A DNA stretch of 64,000 bases from Sphingobium cloacae (GTDB taxonomy: Bacteria; Pseudomonadota; Alphaproteobacteria; Sphingomonadales; Sphingomonadaceae), in NCBI RefSeq assembly GCF_002355855.1, contig NZ_AP017655.1:2855001-2919000 (forward strand). The letters are read 5' to 3'. Each line of letters opens with the position of its first letter. Position 1 is the stretch's first letter. The notes under the pieces are model-generated. The model was not told the origin of the DNA. It worked only from the letters and a program-made list of their open reading frames with translations, and did no database searches. The position numbers and the translations under genes were made by a program. Below are positions 1-7,462 of the stretch, in pieces.

Positions 1-1431
1 GATCCTGACCGGCCGGCCAAAGGCCAGCGCCCTATCACCACCGAGCAGCTCGCTGCGACAATCCGAATTTTCCAGCAGCACGTCAAAAGCAACGGTCTTT
101 CCCACGAGCAGCTCCGGGATGCAGCTGCCAAGGATGCGCAGGATCATGCCGACCGCTCAGCCCGGTTCCTGACACTTTTCGAACGGATAGCGAACGAGTG
201 GGAACGGCGGCTGCGTGAGGCTGACTGTATCGATTTCGATGACATGCTGCTGATGGCGATCGAGCATATCGAGAGTGGCAGGTTCGCCAGCCCCTATTTG
301 ATGGTGCTGGCGGATGAATTTCAGGACACCTCACGGGCCAAGGTGCGCATGTTGAAGGCTCTGTTGAAGAACGCCGGCGAAGAGGCGCATCTGTGTGTCG
401 TCGGCGATGATTGGCAGGGTATCAATCGATTTGCCGGAGCCGATATCGCGGTCATGACCGAGTTCGATAAGGTATTTGATCATTCGACCCGGCTCATGCT
501 GAACACGACGTTCCGCTGTCCTGCGCAATTATGCGAGGCCTCAAGCACTTTTGTTCAAGCCAATCCCCGGCAGATCAAAAAGGCGGTCGAGACGACGAAC
601 CTCTATGCGAAAAAGGCGCTGCATGCCTTCGCCGCGGAAACGCCTGCTTTGGCGCAGGAACGGCTCGAGCAGGATCTGCAAAGCATGTACGACTTTGCGC
701 GGGACGGCCGGCTGAGCCCGGACGTCGACGGCCGCATCAGCGTGATGATGCTCGGCCGGTACAACAATGACGAACCCCGTGGCTGGCGGCGCTGGCAACG
801 GCGCTTTGGCGAGTTTCTGAGTATCGAGTACCGCACGGTCCATTCCTCCAAGGGCCTCGAAGCGGACTATGTGATGCTCCTCAACGTCGTCGAGGGGATG
901 ATGGGCTTTCCAAGCCAGATTACCGACGATCCGGTCCTACAGATCGCGATGCCCGAACCCGATCCCTATCCGTTGGCCGAGGAGCGCCGCCTCTTTTACG
1001 TCGCACTGACCCGGGCGCGCCGCCAGGTACGCATCTACACCCAGACAGACTCGCCTTCGCGCTTCCTGAGCGAATTGGCGAAGTCTGGCGCGATAGAGGT
1101 GGAAACTGAGGGAGGGGTTCTGACCCCGTGCCCGAAGTGCGGCGAGGGTACGATGAGGCGGTACGATGGCCAATATGGCCCGTTCGAAGCGTGCAGCACC
1201 CACCCCCGGTGCGATTTCAAACGCAATGTTTCAGGGGAGGGTTCTGCCGCGCCCCCGCCATCCAACCGGGTGAGGATCACCCATCCGATATCAGCCGGAG
1301 ATGCCTGTCCCACCTGCGGCGACGGATTGATGGTTGTCCGCTCCGGCGGCGCGTATCAGCCGTTCCTGGCTTGCTCAGCTTACCCTTCCTGCAAGACGAC
1401 CGCAGCGCTAGTCCCACTACCGACCGAGTGA
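1..1431 (+). CDS. helD: HelD-like superfamily 1 DNA helicase, 5' end outside window
   Basis: The frame is open from base 1, so the N-terminus with the Walker A motif lies outside the window. The visible 476 residues resemble the second half of E. coli helicase IV: a Walker B (LADEFQDTS), the motif VVGDDWQGINRFAGA, TTFRCP, the motif HSSKGLEADYV and EERRLFYVALTRAR (motif VI). It should unwind DNA 3'-5' using ATP. The last ~110 residues add two zinc-ribbon units of the topoisomerase I type (each with CPxCG and a second Cys pair), likely for DNA contact. It converges with the DUF6527 gene. Family assignment is firm; role in the element is unknown. Confidence 0.85.
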   Translation, partial: DPDRPAKGQRPITTEQLAATIRIFQQHVKSNGLSHEQLRDAAAKDAQDHADRSARFLTLFERIANEWERRLREADCIDFDDMLLMAIEHIESGRFASPYLMVLADEFQDTSRAKVRMLKALLKNAGEEAHLCVVGDDWQGINRFAGADIAVMTEFDKVFDHSTRLMLNTTFRCPAQLCEASSTFVQANPRQIKKAVETTNLYAKKALHAFAAETPALAQERLEQDLQSMYDFARDGRLSPDVDGRISVMMLGRYNNDEPRGWRRWQRRFGEFLSIEYRTVHSSKGLEADYVMLLNVVEGMMGFPSQITDDPVLQIAMPEPDPYPLAEERRLFYVALTRARRQVRIYTQTDSPSRFLSELAKSGAIEVETEGGVLTPCPKCGEGTMRRYDGQYGPFEACSTHPRCDFKRNVSGEGSAAPPPSNRVRITHPISAGDACPTCGDGLMVVRSGGAYQPFLACSAYPSCKTTAALVPLPTE

Positions 1432-1499
1432 ATGACGTCCGATCACACCGGATCGCCAGTATGCGTTGCGGCGAGGTTAGAGAACCTCGCCGCAGAACA

Positions 1500-1961
1500 T
1501 TATTCTCGGCCGATCAGCTTGCGGCAGATTGCCTTGATCCAAGTAAGGGTGCGTTGGACCAAACCAGTTCTGGGCGGCGGCACGGGCGTTGGCGTCGGCA
1601 TGCCGATGGGCGCCGGCTTTGGCGCAGGCGGCCGCTTGAGCCTACGATCACGCTCCCGTCCCGCCTCGATAGCACCGCGAGACATTCTGCCCGCCCAAAG
1701 GATCTTGCCCTGCTTGATCACATAATGTGAAGCGCAAGCGAAGTCGTGATTGCCGATCGAAGGCCAGATCGATGCTGCATCCCCTTCCATCGTCAGTCGA
1801 TATTCGGTGCGCACGAGAGGCGTGGACACTTCTTCCCCGCACCCACATGCACAATTATGCAACGCGACGCAGCATTCCTCCGAGACATACAGGATCCCGT
1901 CTTCGAGAACCTCAGGTATCTCATCCACGAACACGGTTTGAAGCCTATCGACCCGGGCCAT
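1500..1961 (-). CDS. DUF6527 family protein of a ubiquitin-like conjugation operon
   Basis: 153-codon gene. I chose the ATG at 1961 because it overlaps the TAA of the upstream E1-like gene by one base (TAATG), a coupled start. The core shows Cys37, Cys39, Cys41, then PSIGN at 67-71 and a CASHY stretch with Cys76 and His79, a Cys/His set likely to bind a metal. The C-terminal third is rich in proline and arginine. DUF6527 proteins are known companions of multi-ubiquitin and E1-like genes; a metal-dependent peptidase or accessory role has been suggested for such partners, but the catalytic job here is inference. Confidence 0.75.
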   Translation of the reverse strand: MARVDRLQTVFVDEIPEVLEDGILYVSEECCVALHNCACGCGEEVSTPLVRTEYRLTMEGDAASIWPSIGNHDFACASHYVIKQGKILWAGRMSRGAIEAGRERDRRLKRPPAPKPAPIGMPTPTPVPPPRTGLVQRTLTWIKAICRKLIGRE

Positions 1962-3145
1962 TAGGCAGCCCTGTTCGAGATGTTGTTTCCCTCGATCATG
2001 TACACCGAGTTCACCTCGTTCCGTTCGTCGCGGAAATAGTTCGTCCAGCGCTTCCATCGCATGATCGCCATGATGGCGTTGAGCGAATTGACAGCCGCGA
2101 TCTGAATATCTGTCCGGTAGAGGTCGTCGTCCTCCTTGTCATCGCCGAACGGCAGCAGCCGTTCGACCTCGGACCAGGCCGTGCCGGGGCGGATGAAGGT
2201 TGCTCGGGCGCAGCCATCAAGACAATCCTCTTCCAGCCCTACTCCGATCCCTGTGTCGACGAAGGGGATCTCCAACTGAAGCAATCCCTCGGCTATCTCA
2301 CGGCGTGAAGACCCCTTATCGACGCAGACGAACACGAAATCGAAGCCTGCCAGCTCGTCCACATTGGCCGCCGTCACGCAAACAGGATGCGGGGTGATGC
2401 CGGTATGCATCCGGGCATAGACCTGCGCGTAATAGGCGACCTTGTACGGGAAATCCTTGAGCAGTTCCGGCTCGGGTGAGCCAGGCGACCGGAACAGATT
2501 GTGGTTTAAGAGCTGGTCGCCATCATAAAGATGGATTTCGGTGACCCAGGTCTTTGCCAGCAGGTCGAGCAGAAACGATCCGGTTCCCCCCAGGCCAATG
2601 ATCGCGACCCGCCCCTTCAGCTTGCGGTTCACGCCGCCGATCCGATAGCGGGCCGAGGCGGAATCGGGAATGGCAAACGGGCTATCGTCATTGGCGATCA
2701 TCGCCTTGGCATGGGTCCGGGCGTTGGCCGTCCGATCAAGAGACCGGGCGGCGCCGCCGATCAAGCGCTCATAGGCGACCACCTTGTCATAGATATTCTC
2801 GTACCGGTGGGTGACCTCGGGCTTGGACGAGAGATAGTGATCCACGTCCATTTCGCCGCAGCGCTGTTTCTGGGAATTGTTGATGATGTTCCCCATGGGG
2901 GCGCCGTTGCGATGGCACGGCGTCCCGCCTGCGAAATACATCGTGTGATCGCCCTGCGGCGTTGCCGTAAGGCCCGTGCCGTCGAGCGACAGGGCGCAGG
3001 TGAGCACGCCCCTTGCCAAATTCCCGTCAACCGTGACGTGCGGAACGCTCCGCACGATCAAGTGGCTGTTACGCACCTCGATCTCGAAGCCCTCGTCAGC
3101 GAGGCGCTTGAGATGGGGATCACGACTTATCAGAGCGGCGGACAT
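1961..3145 (-). CDS. E1-like ThiF-family adenylyltransferase with N-terminal DUF6791-type domain
   Basis: 394 residues. The C-terminal half is a ThiF/E1 Rossmann domain: GLGGTGS at 184-190, the Mg/ATP residues Asp208-Asp210, Asn214 and Arg219, Lys235, and VCVDKGSS around Asp276. It should adenylate the C-terminus of a ubiquitin-like protein. Candidate thioester cysteines are Cys308 and Cys312. The N-terminal ~150 residues form a separate domain (DUF6791-like) with Cys77 in a GGTPCHRNG context, which could act as a fused E2-like or carrier domain; that is inference. The start overlaps the multi-ubiquitin gene by 26 bases, and the stop overlaps the DUF6527 start, so the three genes form one translationally coupled operon. 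Confidence 0.8.
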   Translation of the reverse strand: MSAALISRDPHLKRLADEGFEIEVRNSHLIVRSVPHVTVDGNLARGVLTCALSLDGTGLTATPQGDHTMYFAGGTPCHRNGAPMGNIINNSQKQRCGEMDVDHYLSSKPEVTHRYENIYDKVVAYERLIGGAARSLDRTANARTHAKAMIANDDSPFAIPDSASARYRIGGVNRKLKGRVAIIGLGGTGSFLLDLLAKTWVTEIHLYDGDQLLNHNLFRSPGSPEPELLKDFPYKVAYYAQVYARMHTGITPHPVCVTAANVDELAGFDFVFVCVDKGSSRREIAEGLLQLEIPFVDTGIGVGLEEDCLDGCARATFIRPGTAWSEVERLLPFGDDKEDDDLYRTDIQIAAVNSLNAIMAIMRWKRWTNYFRDERNEVNSVYMIEGNNISNRAA

Positions 3146-3779
3146 TGAAGACCATCCCTTTCTTCACCTGAATGGTCTCGCCCTCGACGAGATCGCCCTC
3201 GGCGCCATGGACGCCGTGGAGATAGGTGATCGTGTAGTTGAAGTTCTCAAAGTCGGGGTTGGGATATGCGATCGCCGCGATCTCCCGGTAGCTGTGCGGG
3301 CGCTTTTCCACGGTCCTGGGGCGTCCATTGACCTTGATGGTTACCATTTTGGGCTCACGGCTGCGGATCCGTTCGACCCCAGCGCCATCCAGCGAGACCT
3401 CACCATCGCTCGGGATGATGGCATCGCCTGCGCTGTCGAGGATGAGCTCAAGTTCTTCGTCGATCTCGCCATAGCGATAGATGTCGGCGGCGAGGATCGT
3501 CGGGGAACCCCATTCCCAGCCCCGCTCGTTGACGGTGAAGTTGTAGGTGCGGTCGCTGGTGAACGAGAGGAAGACCGCAATCTCGCCGCTGGCGAACTTG
3601 ACCTCCTCCTCAATACTGATCGAGCGGGCAAGGCCGCCTTCAATCTGGATCAGAACGAAATCGCTGGCAGGTTCCAGCCCCGCAATCTCGCGGATCTGGC
3701 TACCGTCCAAGACTTTGTCTCCGGTGCCATGAAGGGCACCGTTGACGCTGAACTGAAATTTGTCGTGGCCCTTGGCCAT
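3120..3779 (-). CDS. multi-ubiquitin domain protein (three beta-grasp units)
   Basis: I start at the ATG at 3779 (219 residues); an upstream in-frame start at 3824 adds an unconvincing leader. Three repeated beta-grasp units are visible at about 7-72, 78-140 and 145-214; units 1 and 3 open with a similar 'xVNGxxxxxxxxxxS' strand. The protein ends in FNVRRSDKS with no di-glycine, so it would need processing or uses a different C-terminal chemistry. It is the presumed substrate of the downstream E1-like protein. First gene of the operon, divergent from the Xre/RES pair. Confidence 0.8.
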   Translation of the reverse strand: MAKGHDKFQFSVNGALHGTGDKVLDGSQIREIAGLEPASDFVLIQIEGGLARSISIEEEVKFASGEIAVFLSFTSDRTYNFTVNERGWEWGSPTILAADIYRYGEIDEELELILDSAGDAIIPSDGEVSLDGAGVERIRSREPKMVTIKVNGRPRTVEKRPHSYREIAAIAYPNPDFENFNYTITYLHGVHGAEGDLVEGETIQVKKGMVFNVRRSDKS

Positions 3780-3842
3780 AACGGTGCTCCATATTCTGCT
3801 GACTCTTGATCCCGAATCCACCATGGACTAGGATCGCCATCG

Positions 3843-3873
3843 AGTCCCGATGTGGACTATCTATATCGGGACT
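3843..3873. promoter_or_regulatory. perfect 9-bp inverted repeat between Ubl operon and Xre/RES pair
   Basis: AGTCCCGAT at 3843-3851 is mirrored exactly by ATCGGGACT at 3865-3873 with a 13-base spacer. It sits in the 139-bp gap between two divergent transcription units. The most economical reading is an operator for the Xre-type antitoxin, which in this toxin-antitoxin family represses its own promoter. Its position means it could also affect the Ubl operon. Confidence 0.55.
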
Positions 3874-3918
3874 AATTTGCGTTTCAAGTCCAAATCTGTA
3901 TGAGAGGGAGAATTATGC

Positions 3919-4308
3919 GTGGTTAAGCTCGAACCCACCGCCCAAGCGGGCGAGGGGCGGTCCGCGATTCCGGCGGCAATGGAGGCATTCCAGGGGCTGG
4001 CGGAATTATGGCAGCTGTCGACCGAGGACCAGTTGCTACTGCTCGGATCACCCGGTCGATCGACCTTTTTCAAATGGAAGAAGGATGGCGGGTCGCTCCC
4101 GCGTGACACGGTTGAACGCGTTTCCCACCTACTGGCGATTCACAAAGCGCTCGAGATTCTGTTGCCCGACACTCGCGCTGCCGATGGTTGGATTCGCCGA
4201 CCCAATGCCCAGTTCAACGGGCAAAGTGCCCTTGATGTCATGCGCGGCGGCCAGGTGATGGATATTTATCGCGTGAGACAATATGTGGATGCGCAACGTG
4301 GCGGATGA
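3919..4308 (+). CDS. MbcA/ParS/Xre-type antitoxin
   Basis: 129 residues from a GTG preceded by a strong purine tract (gagggag) ten bases upstream; the nearby ATG at 3914 closes at once. The C-terminal half matches the antitoxin domain of this family: LPRDTVERVSHLLAIHKALE followed by WIRRPNAQFNGQSALDVM and an ending that packs on the toxin. The N-terminal part has a helix-turn-helix-like stretch (TFFKWKKDGG). It should neutralise the RES toxin encoded directly downstream, whose start overlaps its 3' end, and repress their common promoter. Confidence 0.8.
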   Translation: MVKLEPTAQAGEGRSAIPAAMEAFQGLAELWQLSTEDQLLLLGSPGRSTFFKWKKDGGSLPRDTVERVSHLLAIHKALEILLPDTRAADGWIRRPNAQFNGQSALDVMRGGQVMDIYRVRQYVDAQRGG

Positions 4309-5005
4309 ATTCATCGCGGAAGATGTCGAGCAGCCCTTCTTCACGCTCATTCCATCGCGCTTCCCCACCATCGACGTGTTCGCCCGTGTCGCAAATGATC
4401 GCAGCCATGCGCTGGCCGAGATTGAATCGCTGACCAATCCGCGCTTACGCGAACGGGATCGCCTGATGAATGGGGCGCAAGTCGTGGACGGAAATGGTCC
4501 GCTTCTGCAAAACTGGAACCACGCGCCATTCACCTACCCGAACCCGGATGGTACGCGTTTCTTCGACGCGGATCGCCCCGCGCTCGAACTGGCCGCGGAT
4601 ATGCAAACGGCATTGGCGATCTCGATCCGAAAGCGCGAAACGTTCCTCAGCAAGACTGGTGAAGCGCCGATCGGCCTAGAAATGCGCGAACTCTCGCGGA
4701 AGGTGAAGGGACGGTTTGTCGATGGGCGTGACTGGGATCCCGAGCTTGATCTTGCCGAACGGCGCCGTCGTGGCCGCAAGATTGCAGAAGCGGGCTTCGA
4801 TGGCATTCTTTTCCGGCCTGCCGAGCGACCGTCAGGCCTTTGCGTGAGCGTGCTCAAGGGCGACGTGCTGGAGCGCGCCGTTCAACGCGATCACTTCAAG
4901 TTCGTTTGGGATGGCAGTCGCGTCCGCACCGTTTACTCGTTTGCCTCCGACGTCCAATATTCCCCGGAAGATTTGTGCGGGATCACCCAAGTCCTAGCGG
5001 CCTAA
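4289..5005 (+). CDS. RES-domain toxin (putative NAD+ phosphorylase)
   Basis: About 238 residues; ATG at 4289 (or 4283) lies inside the antitoxin gene, a 20-base overlap typical of coupled pairs. The stretch IPSRFPTIDVFARV, with ESLTNPR downstream, corresponds to the conserved Arg and Glu of RES domains. RES toxins break down cellular NAD+. Family and neighbour agree; enzymatic activity of this particular protein is inferred, and the segment between residues 130 and 190 is less typical. Confidence 0.72.
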   Translation: MRNVADEFIAEDVEQPFFTLIPSRFPTIDVFARVANDRSHALAEIESLTNPRLRERDRLMNGAQVVDGNGPLLQNWNHAPFTYPNPDGTRFFDADRPALELAADMQTALAISIRKRETFLSKTGEAPIGLEMRELSRKVKGRFVDGRDWDPELDLAERRRRGRKIAEAGFDGILFRPAERPSGLCVSVLKGDVLERAVQRDHFKFVWDGSRVRTVYSFASDVQYSPEDLCGITQVLAA

Positions 5006-5073
5006 CGCCCATGCACCGGCATCGCCCCGCCATGGGGGCATGTGCGACGGCGCAGGACTGATAGGGCGCTCAA

Positions 5074-5799
5074 TTGCGGCAGATCAGCGGTGCTCCAGAT
5101 TGCGGGAGACATGAAATTCCAGGCCAACTGATCACCGCCGTCGATATGGCCAATGCCAATGGCATCGATCCGAAGCGTTTCCGTGCGGCCCTCCGAGCCG
5201 CGGGTCTGGGCTGGCATCCGCACAACGGTCGTTGGGAGGCCATGCGTGGAAGCAATCAGCATCAGGACATGGAAACGGTCATGGCGCAGATTTGCGGAGG
5301 GGGCTTCAAGCAACATTTGGCCACAAAGGCTCCCCGCGCCGTTCCCAAGGCAGCATTGCGCGATGAGCACTATGTGCTCGATCTCTGCGACGAATTTCTA
5401 GGCTTGAGAGCCGTGCGTCAGCATTGCTTCCCATTTCTAACCGGAGATCCAGATCGGCGTGGCCGCCGCAAGGCCCTGCCTGTCGATGGCTTTTACCCAA
5501 GCCTCAACCTCGTCGTGGAATATCATGAGCGCCAGCATCGCGAGCGTGTCGGCTTTTTCGATGACAAACCGACGGTCTCGGGAGTGTCTCGTGGCGAGCA
5601 GCGCCGGCGATATGACGAGCGGCGTTGCGATTTATTGCCGCAACACGGTTACACGCTCGTGGTGCTCGAGGTAGCCGAGTTTGCCCATGATAGAGCCAAG
5701 CGCCTGCTCAGGGTTGCCCGAGACAAGGACGTCGTTAGCCTCCGCCTTCATAAATTCGGGCCAAAAACACGCTCTGGCACAGTTTTATCTGCTGATTAA
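5074..5799 (+). CDS. putative PD-(D/E)XK/Vsr-like nuclease
   Basis: About 241 residues from a TTG at 5074; an ATG at 5146 would cut into the first domain. Residues ~20-70 look like a small DNA-binding domain (NGIDPKRFRAALR, then GSNQHQDM). The C-terminal half has the pattern VDGFYPSLNLVVEYHERQH, then YDERRCDLLPQHGYTLVVLE, which is the layout of very-short-patch-repair and related nucleases: a buried acidic residue, an E-x-(H/Q) strand and a tyrosine helix. I do not recognise a named family. First of three same-strand putative nuclease genes. Confidence 0.6.
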   Translation: MRQISGAPDCGRHEIPGQLITAVDMANANGIDPKRFRAALRAAGLGWHPHNGRWEAMRGSNQHQDMETVMAQICGGGFKQHLATKAPRAVPKAALRDEHYVLDLCDEFLGLRAVRQHCFPFLTGDPDRRGRRKALPVDGFYPSLNLVVEYHERQHRERVGFFDDKPTVSGVSRGEQRRRYDERRCDLLPQHGYTLVVLEVAEFAHDRAKRLLRVARDKDVVSLRLHKFGPKTRSGTVLSAD

Positions 5800-5823
5800 T
5801 GAAAATTGAGGCATGGTGCGCCA

Positions 5824-6600
5824 ATGGCTACTGAACCGCGCGCGCCCAGACTTGCAGTGTTGATTGATGCTGATAACGCCTCTTCGCGGATTGCGCCCCG
5901 TCTATTCGAAGAAATTGCAAAAATAGGCGAAGCCAGCGTTCGCCGGATCTACGGCGATTTCTCGGGAACCAGGCTGAAATCCTGGGCTGACGTTCTTTCG
6001 CCCCATGCCATTAAGGCCCACCAAAGCTTCGCATATACCAGCGGCAAAAATGCGTCGGACATCGCCTTGGTCATCGACGCGATGGACCTGCTGCATACCG
6101 GCCGATTCGATGGCTTTTGTCTCGTGTCGTCCGACAGCGACTTCACCGGTCTGGCGTCGCGTATCCGCGAACAAGGCATCGACGTCTATGGTTTTGGGGA
6201 GCAAAAGACCCCCGAAAGCTTCCGCCAAGCATGTCACCGGTTCATCTATACGGAGAATCTGCTGCCAGAGGCACCGGCGTCGGATGAGCCGGAGCGGCCC
6301 GATACGCGTCCGGCCAGCGTCAAAAAGCCGCCCAGCGCTGCGGTGCCATTGATCCGAACCGCAATTTCGCAGCTGGATGATGAGGCGGGATGGGTTGCCC
6401 TTGGACGGGTAGGCCATCGCCTGGCAGCCCTTGCCTCTGATTTTGACCCCAGAAGCTACGGCCAGAGCAAGCTCAGCGATCTGGTCGAAAAGGCAGGAGG
6501 GTTCGAGTCGCGCCGGACCGAGGCCGGACATATACAGATTCGTGCGACGCAAAATGCCAAGGCGAAGCCGGCGCAGGCAAAGCAAGCCAAGCCGGCATGA
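5824..6600 (+). CDS. NYN-domain ribonuclease with C-terminal LOTUS/OST-HTH domain
   Basis: 258 residues. ATG at 5824 has a GAGG tract 12 bases upstream. Residues ~8-150 are a NYN/LabA-type PIN-like domain: LAVLIDADNASSR (first acidic pair), KNASDIALVIDAMDL, and VSSDSDFTGLASRIRE, the expected Asp cluster for metal-dependent RNA cleavage. Residues ~178-240 fit an OST-HTH (LOTUS) RNA-binding domain (LIRTAISQLDDEAGWVALG...SKLSDLVEKAGGF). The tail is Lys/Ala/Gln-rich. It overlaps the next gene by four bases (ATGA), so the two are coupled. Confidence 0.85.
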   Translation: MATEPRAPRLAVLIDADNASSRIAPRLFEEIAKIGEASVRRIYGDFSGTRLKSWADVLSPHAIKAHQSFAYTSGKNASDIALVIDAMDLLHTGRFDGFCLVSSDSDFTGLASRIREQGIDVYGFGEQKTPESFRQACHRFIYTENLLPEAPASDEPERPDTRPASVKKPPSAAVPLIRTAISQLDDEAGWVALGRVGHRLAALASDFDPRSYGQSKLSDLVEKAGGFESRRTEAGHIQIRATQNAKAKPAQAKQAKPA

Positions 6601-7358
6601 TGGACGAGCTACCCGAACTCTTGCTCTCTCAGATCGCTGATGGGGGTTTCGTCCACACTGGCCGGTGGGCGCTGAATCCTGAAGGAGCGCTGGTTTTTGC
6701 CGGCAATGCCCCGAAGCAGCCCGGCGTCTACATTTTTGTGCAGGCCGGAACTGCGCGATATGTTGGCGTCGCGTCAAAAAATCTCGCGCAGCGCCTCTAT
6801 ATGTACGGTCGCCCTGGCATCAGCCAGCGAACCAATATCCGCCTGAACGGGGTTCTCCGAAACGCGCTCGCGAACGGCGAAATCATCGATGTATATGTGG
6901 CGAGCCCGCCTGACCTTGAGTGGAATGGGTGGAAGGTTTCCGGTGCCGAAGGGCTCGAAGCGGCGATTATCCGTGGCTTTCGCCTGTCATGGAATCGTCG
7001 AGGAACAGCTCCAGCTCCGATGCAATCTGCATCGAAGGGACGGCCCCCGTCCGATCTGTCCGAGACCGTGGCTTCCTGTGAAGCCGCAGATACAGGTGAA
7101 AGGCCGAATACCGCCGACCGCATTCGAGACTATGCGGAAAGCAAGTTTTTCGGCCCAGCCAGGAATGCTGGTCAGCCCCTTGTTGAAGTTTCTGCGCGGA
7201 AGATTCACGACGGTCTCAGGCTGCGCAATGCATTCCCTTCGGTTTGTCAGGCGCTCGGCGGACGAAAGATCGCTGAAATGTGCCGGGTCAAACTAACCCG
7301 GCGAATTGGCCCCGCGAACAGTTCAACGACCGCCTTTGTTTTCGAACTGCTCCAATAA
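6597..7358 (+). CDS. GIY-YIG nuclease-like protein with C-terminal putative DNA-binding domain
   Basis: 253 residues. Residues ~45-130 carry a GIY-YIG-like core: PGVYIFVQAG, ARYVGVASKNLAQRLYMY, then NRRG at the end of the domain, matching the two-strand tyrosine core and the following Arg. The acidic metal ligand is plausibly Glu in GAEGLEAAII. The C-terminal ~80 residues hold a second domain (VSARKIHDGLRLRNAFPSVC, then STTAFVFELL) seen fused to diverse nucleases and probably DNA-binding. Coupled to the NYN gene upstream. Cleavage activity and target are not established. Confidence 0.65.
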   Translation: MMDELPELLLSQIADGGFVHTGRWALNPEGALVFAGNAPKQPGVYIFVQAGTARYVGVASKNLAQRLYMYGRPGISQRTNIRLNGVLRNALANGEIIDVYVASPPDLEWNGWKVSGAEGLEAAIIRGFRLSWNRRGTAPAPMQSASKGRPPSDLSETVASCEAADTGERPNTADRIRDYAESKFFGPARNAGQPLVEVSARKIHDGLRLRNAFPSVCQALGGRKIAEMCRVKLTRRIGPANSSTTAFVFELLQ

Positions 7359-7462
7359 TGGCGGGAGCGACCGATTGACTCTGCACTGTGCATTGATCGA
7401 TGCTCCTGCCTGAGCCAATTTCTTACGAATGCAGCAGCGATGAATTACACAAGGCGGCATTT

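Noticed and set aside
1432..1725. Plus-strand frame of 97 codons after the helicase
   Set aside because: It lies opposite the DUF6527 gene, whose Cys/His motifs and coupled start favour the minus strand.
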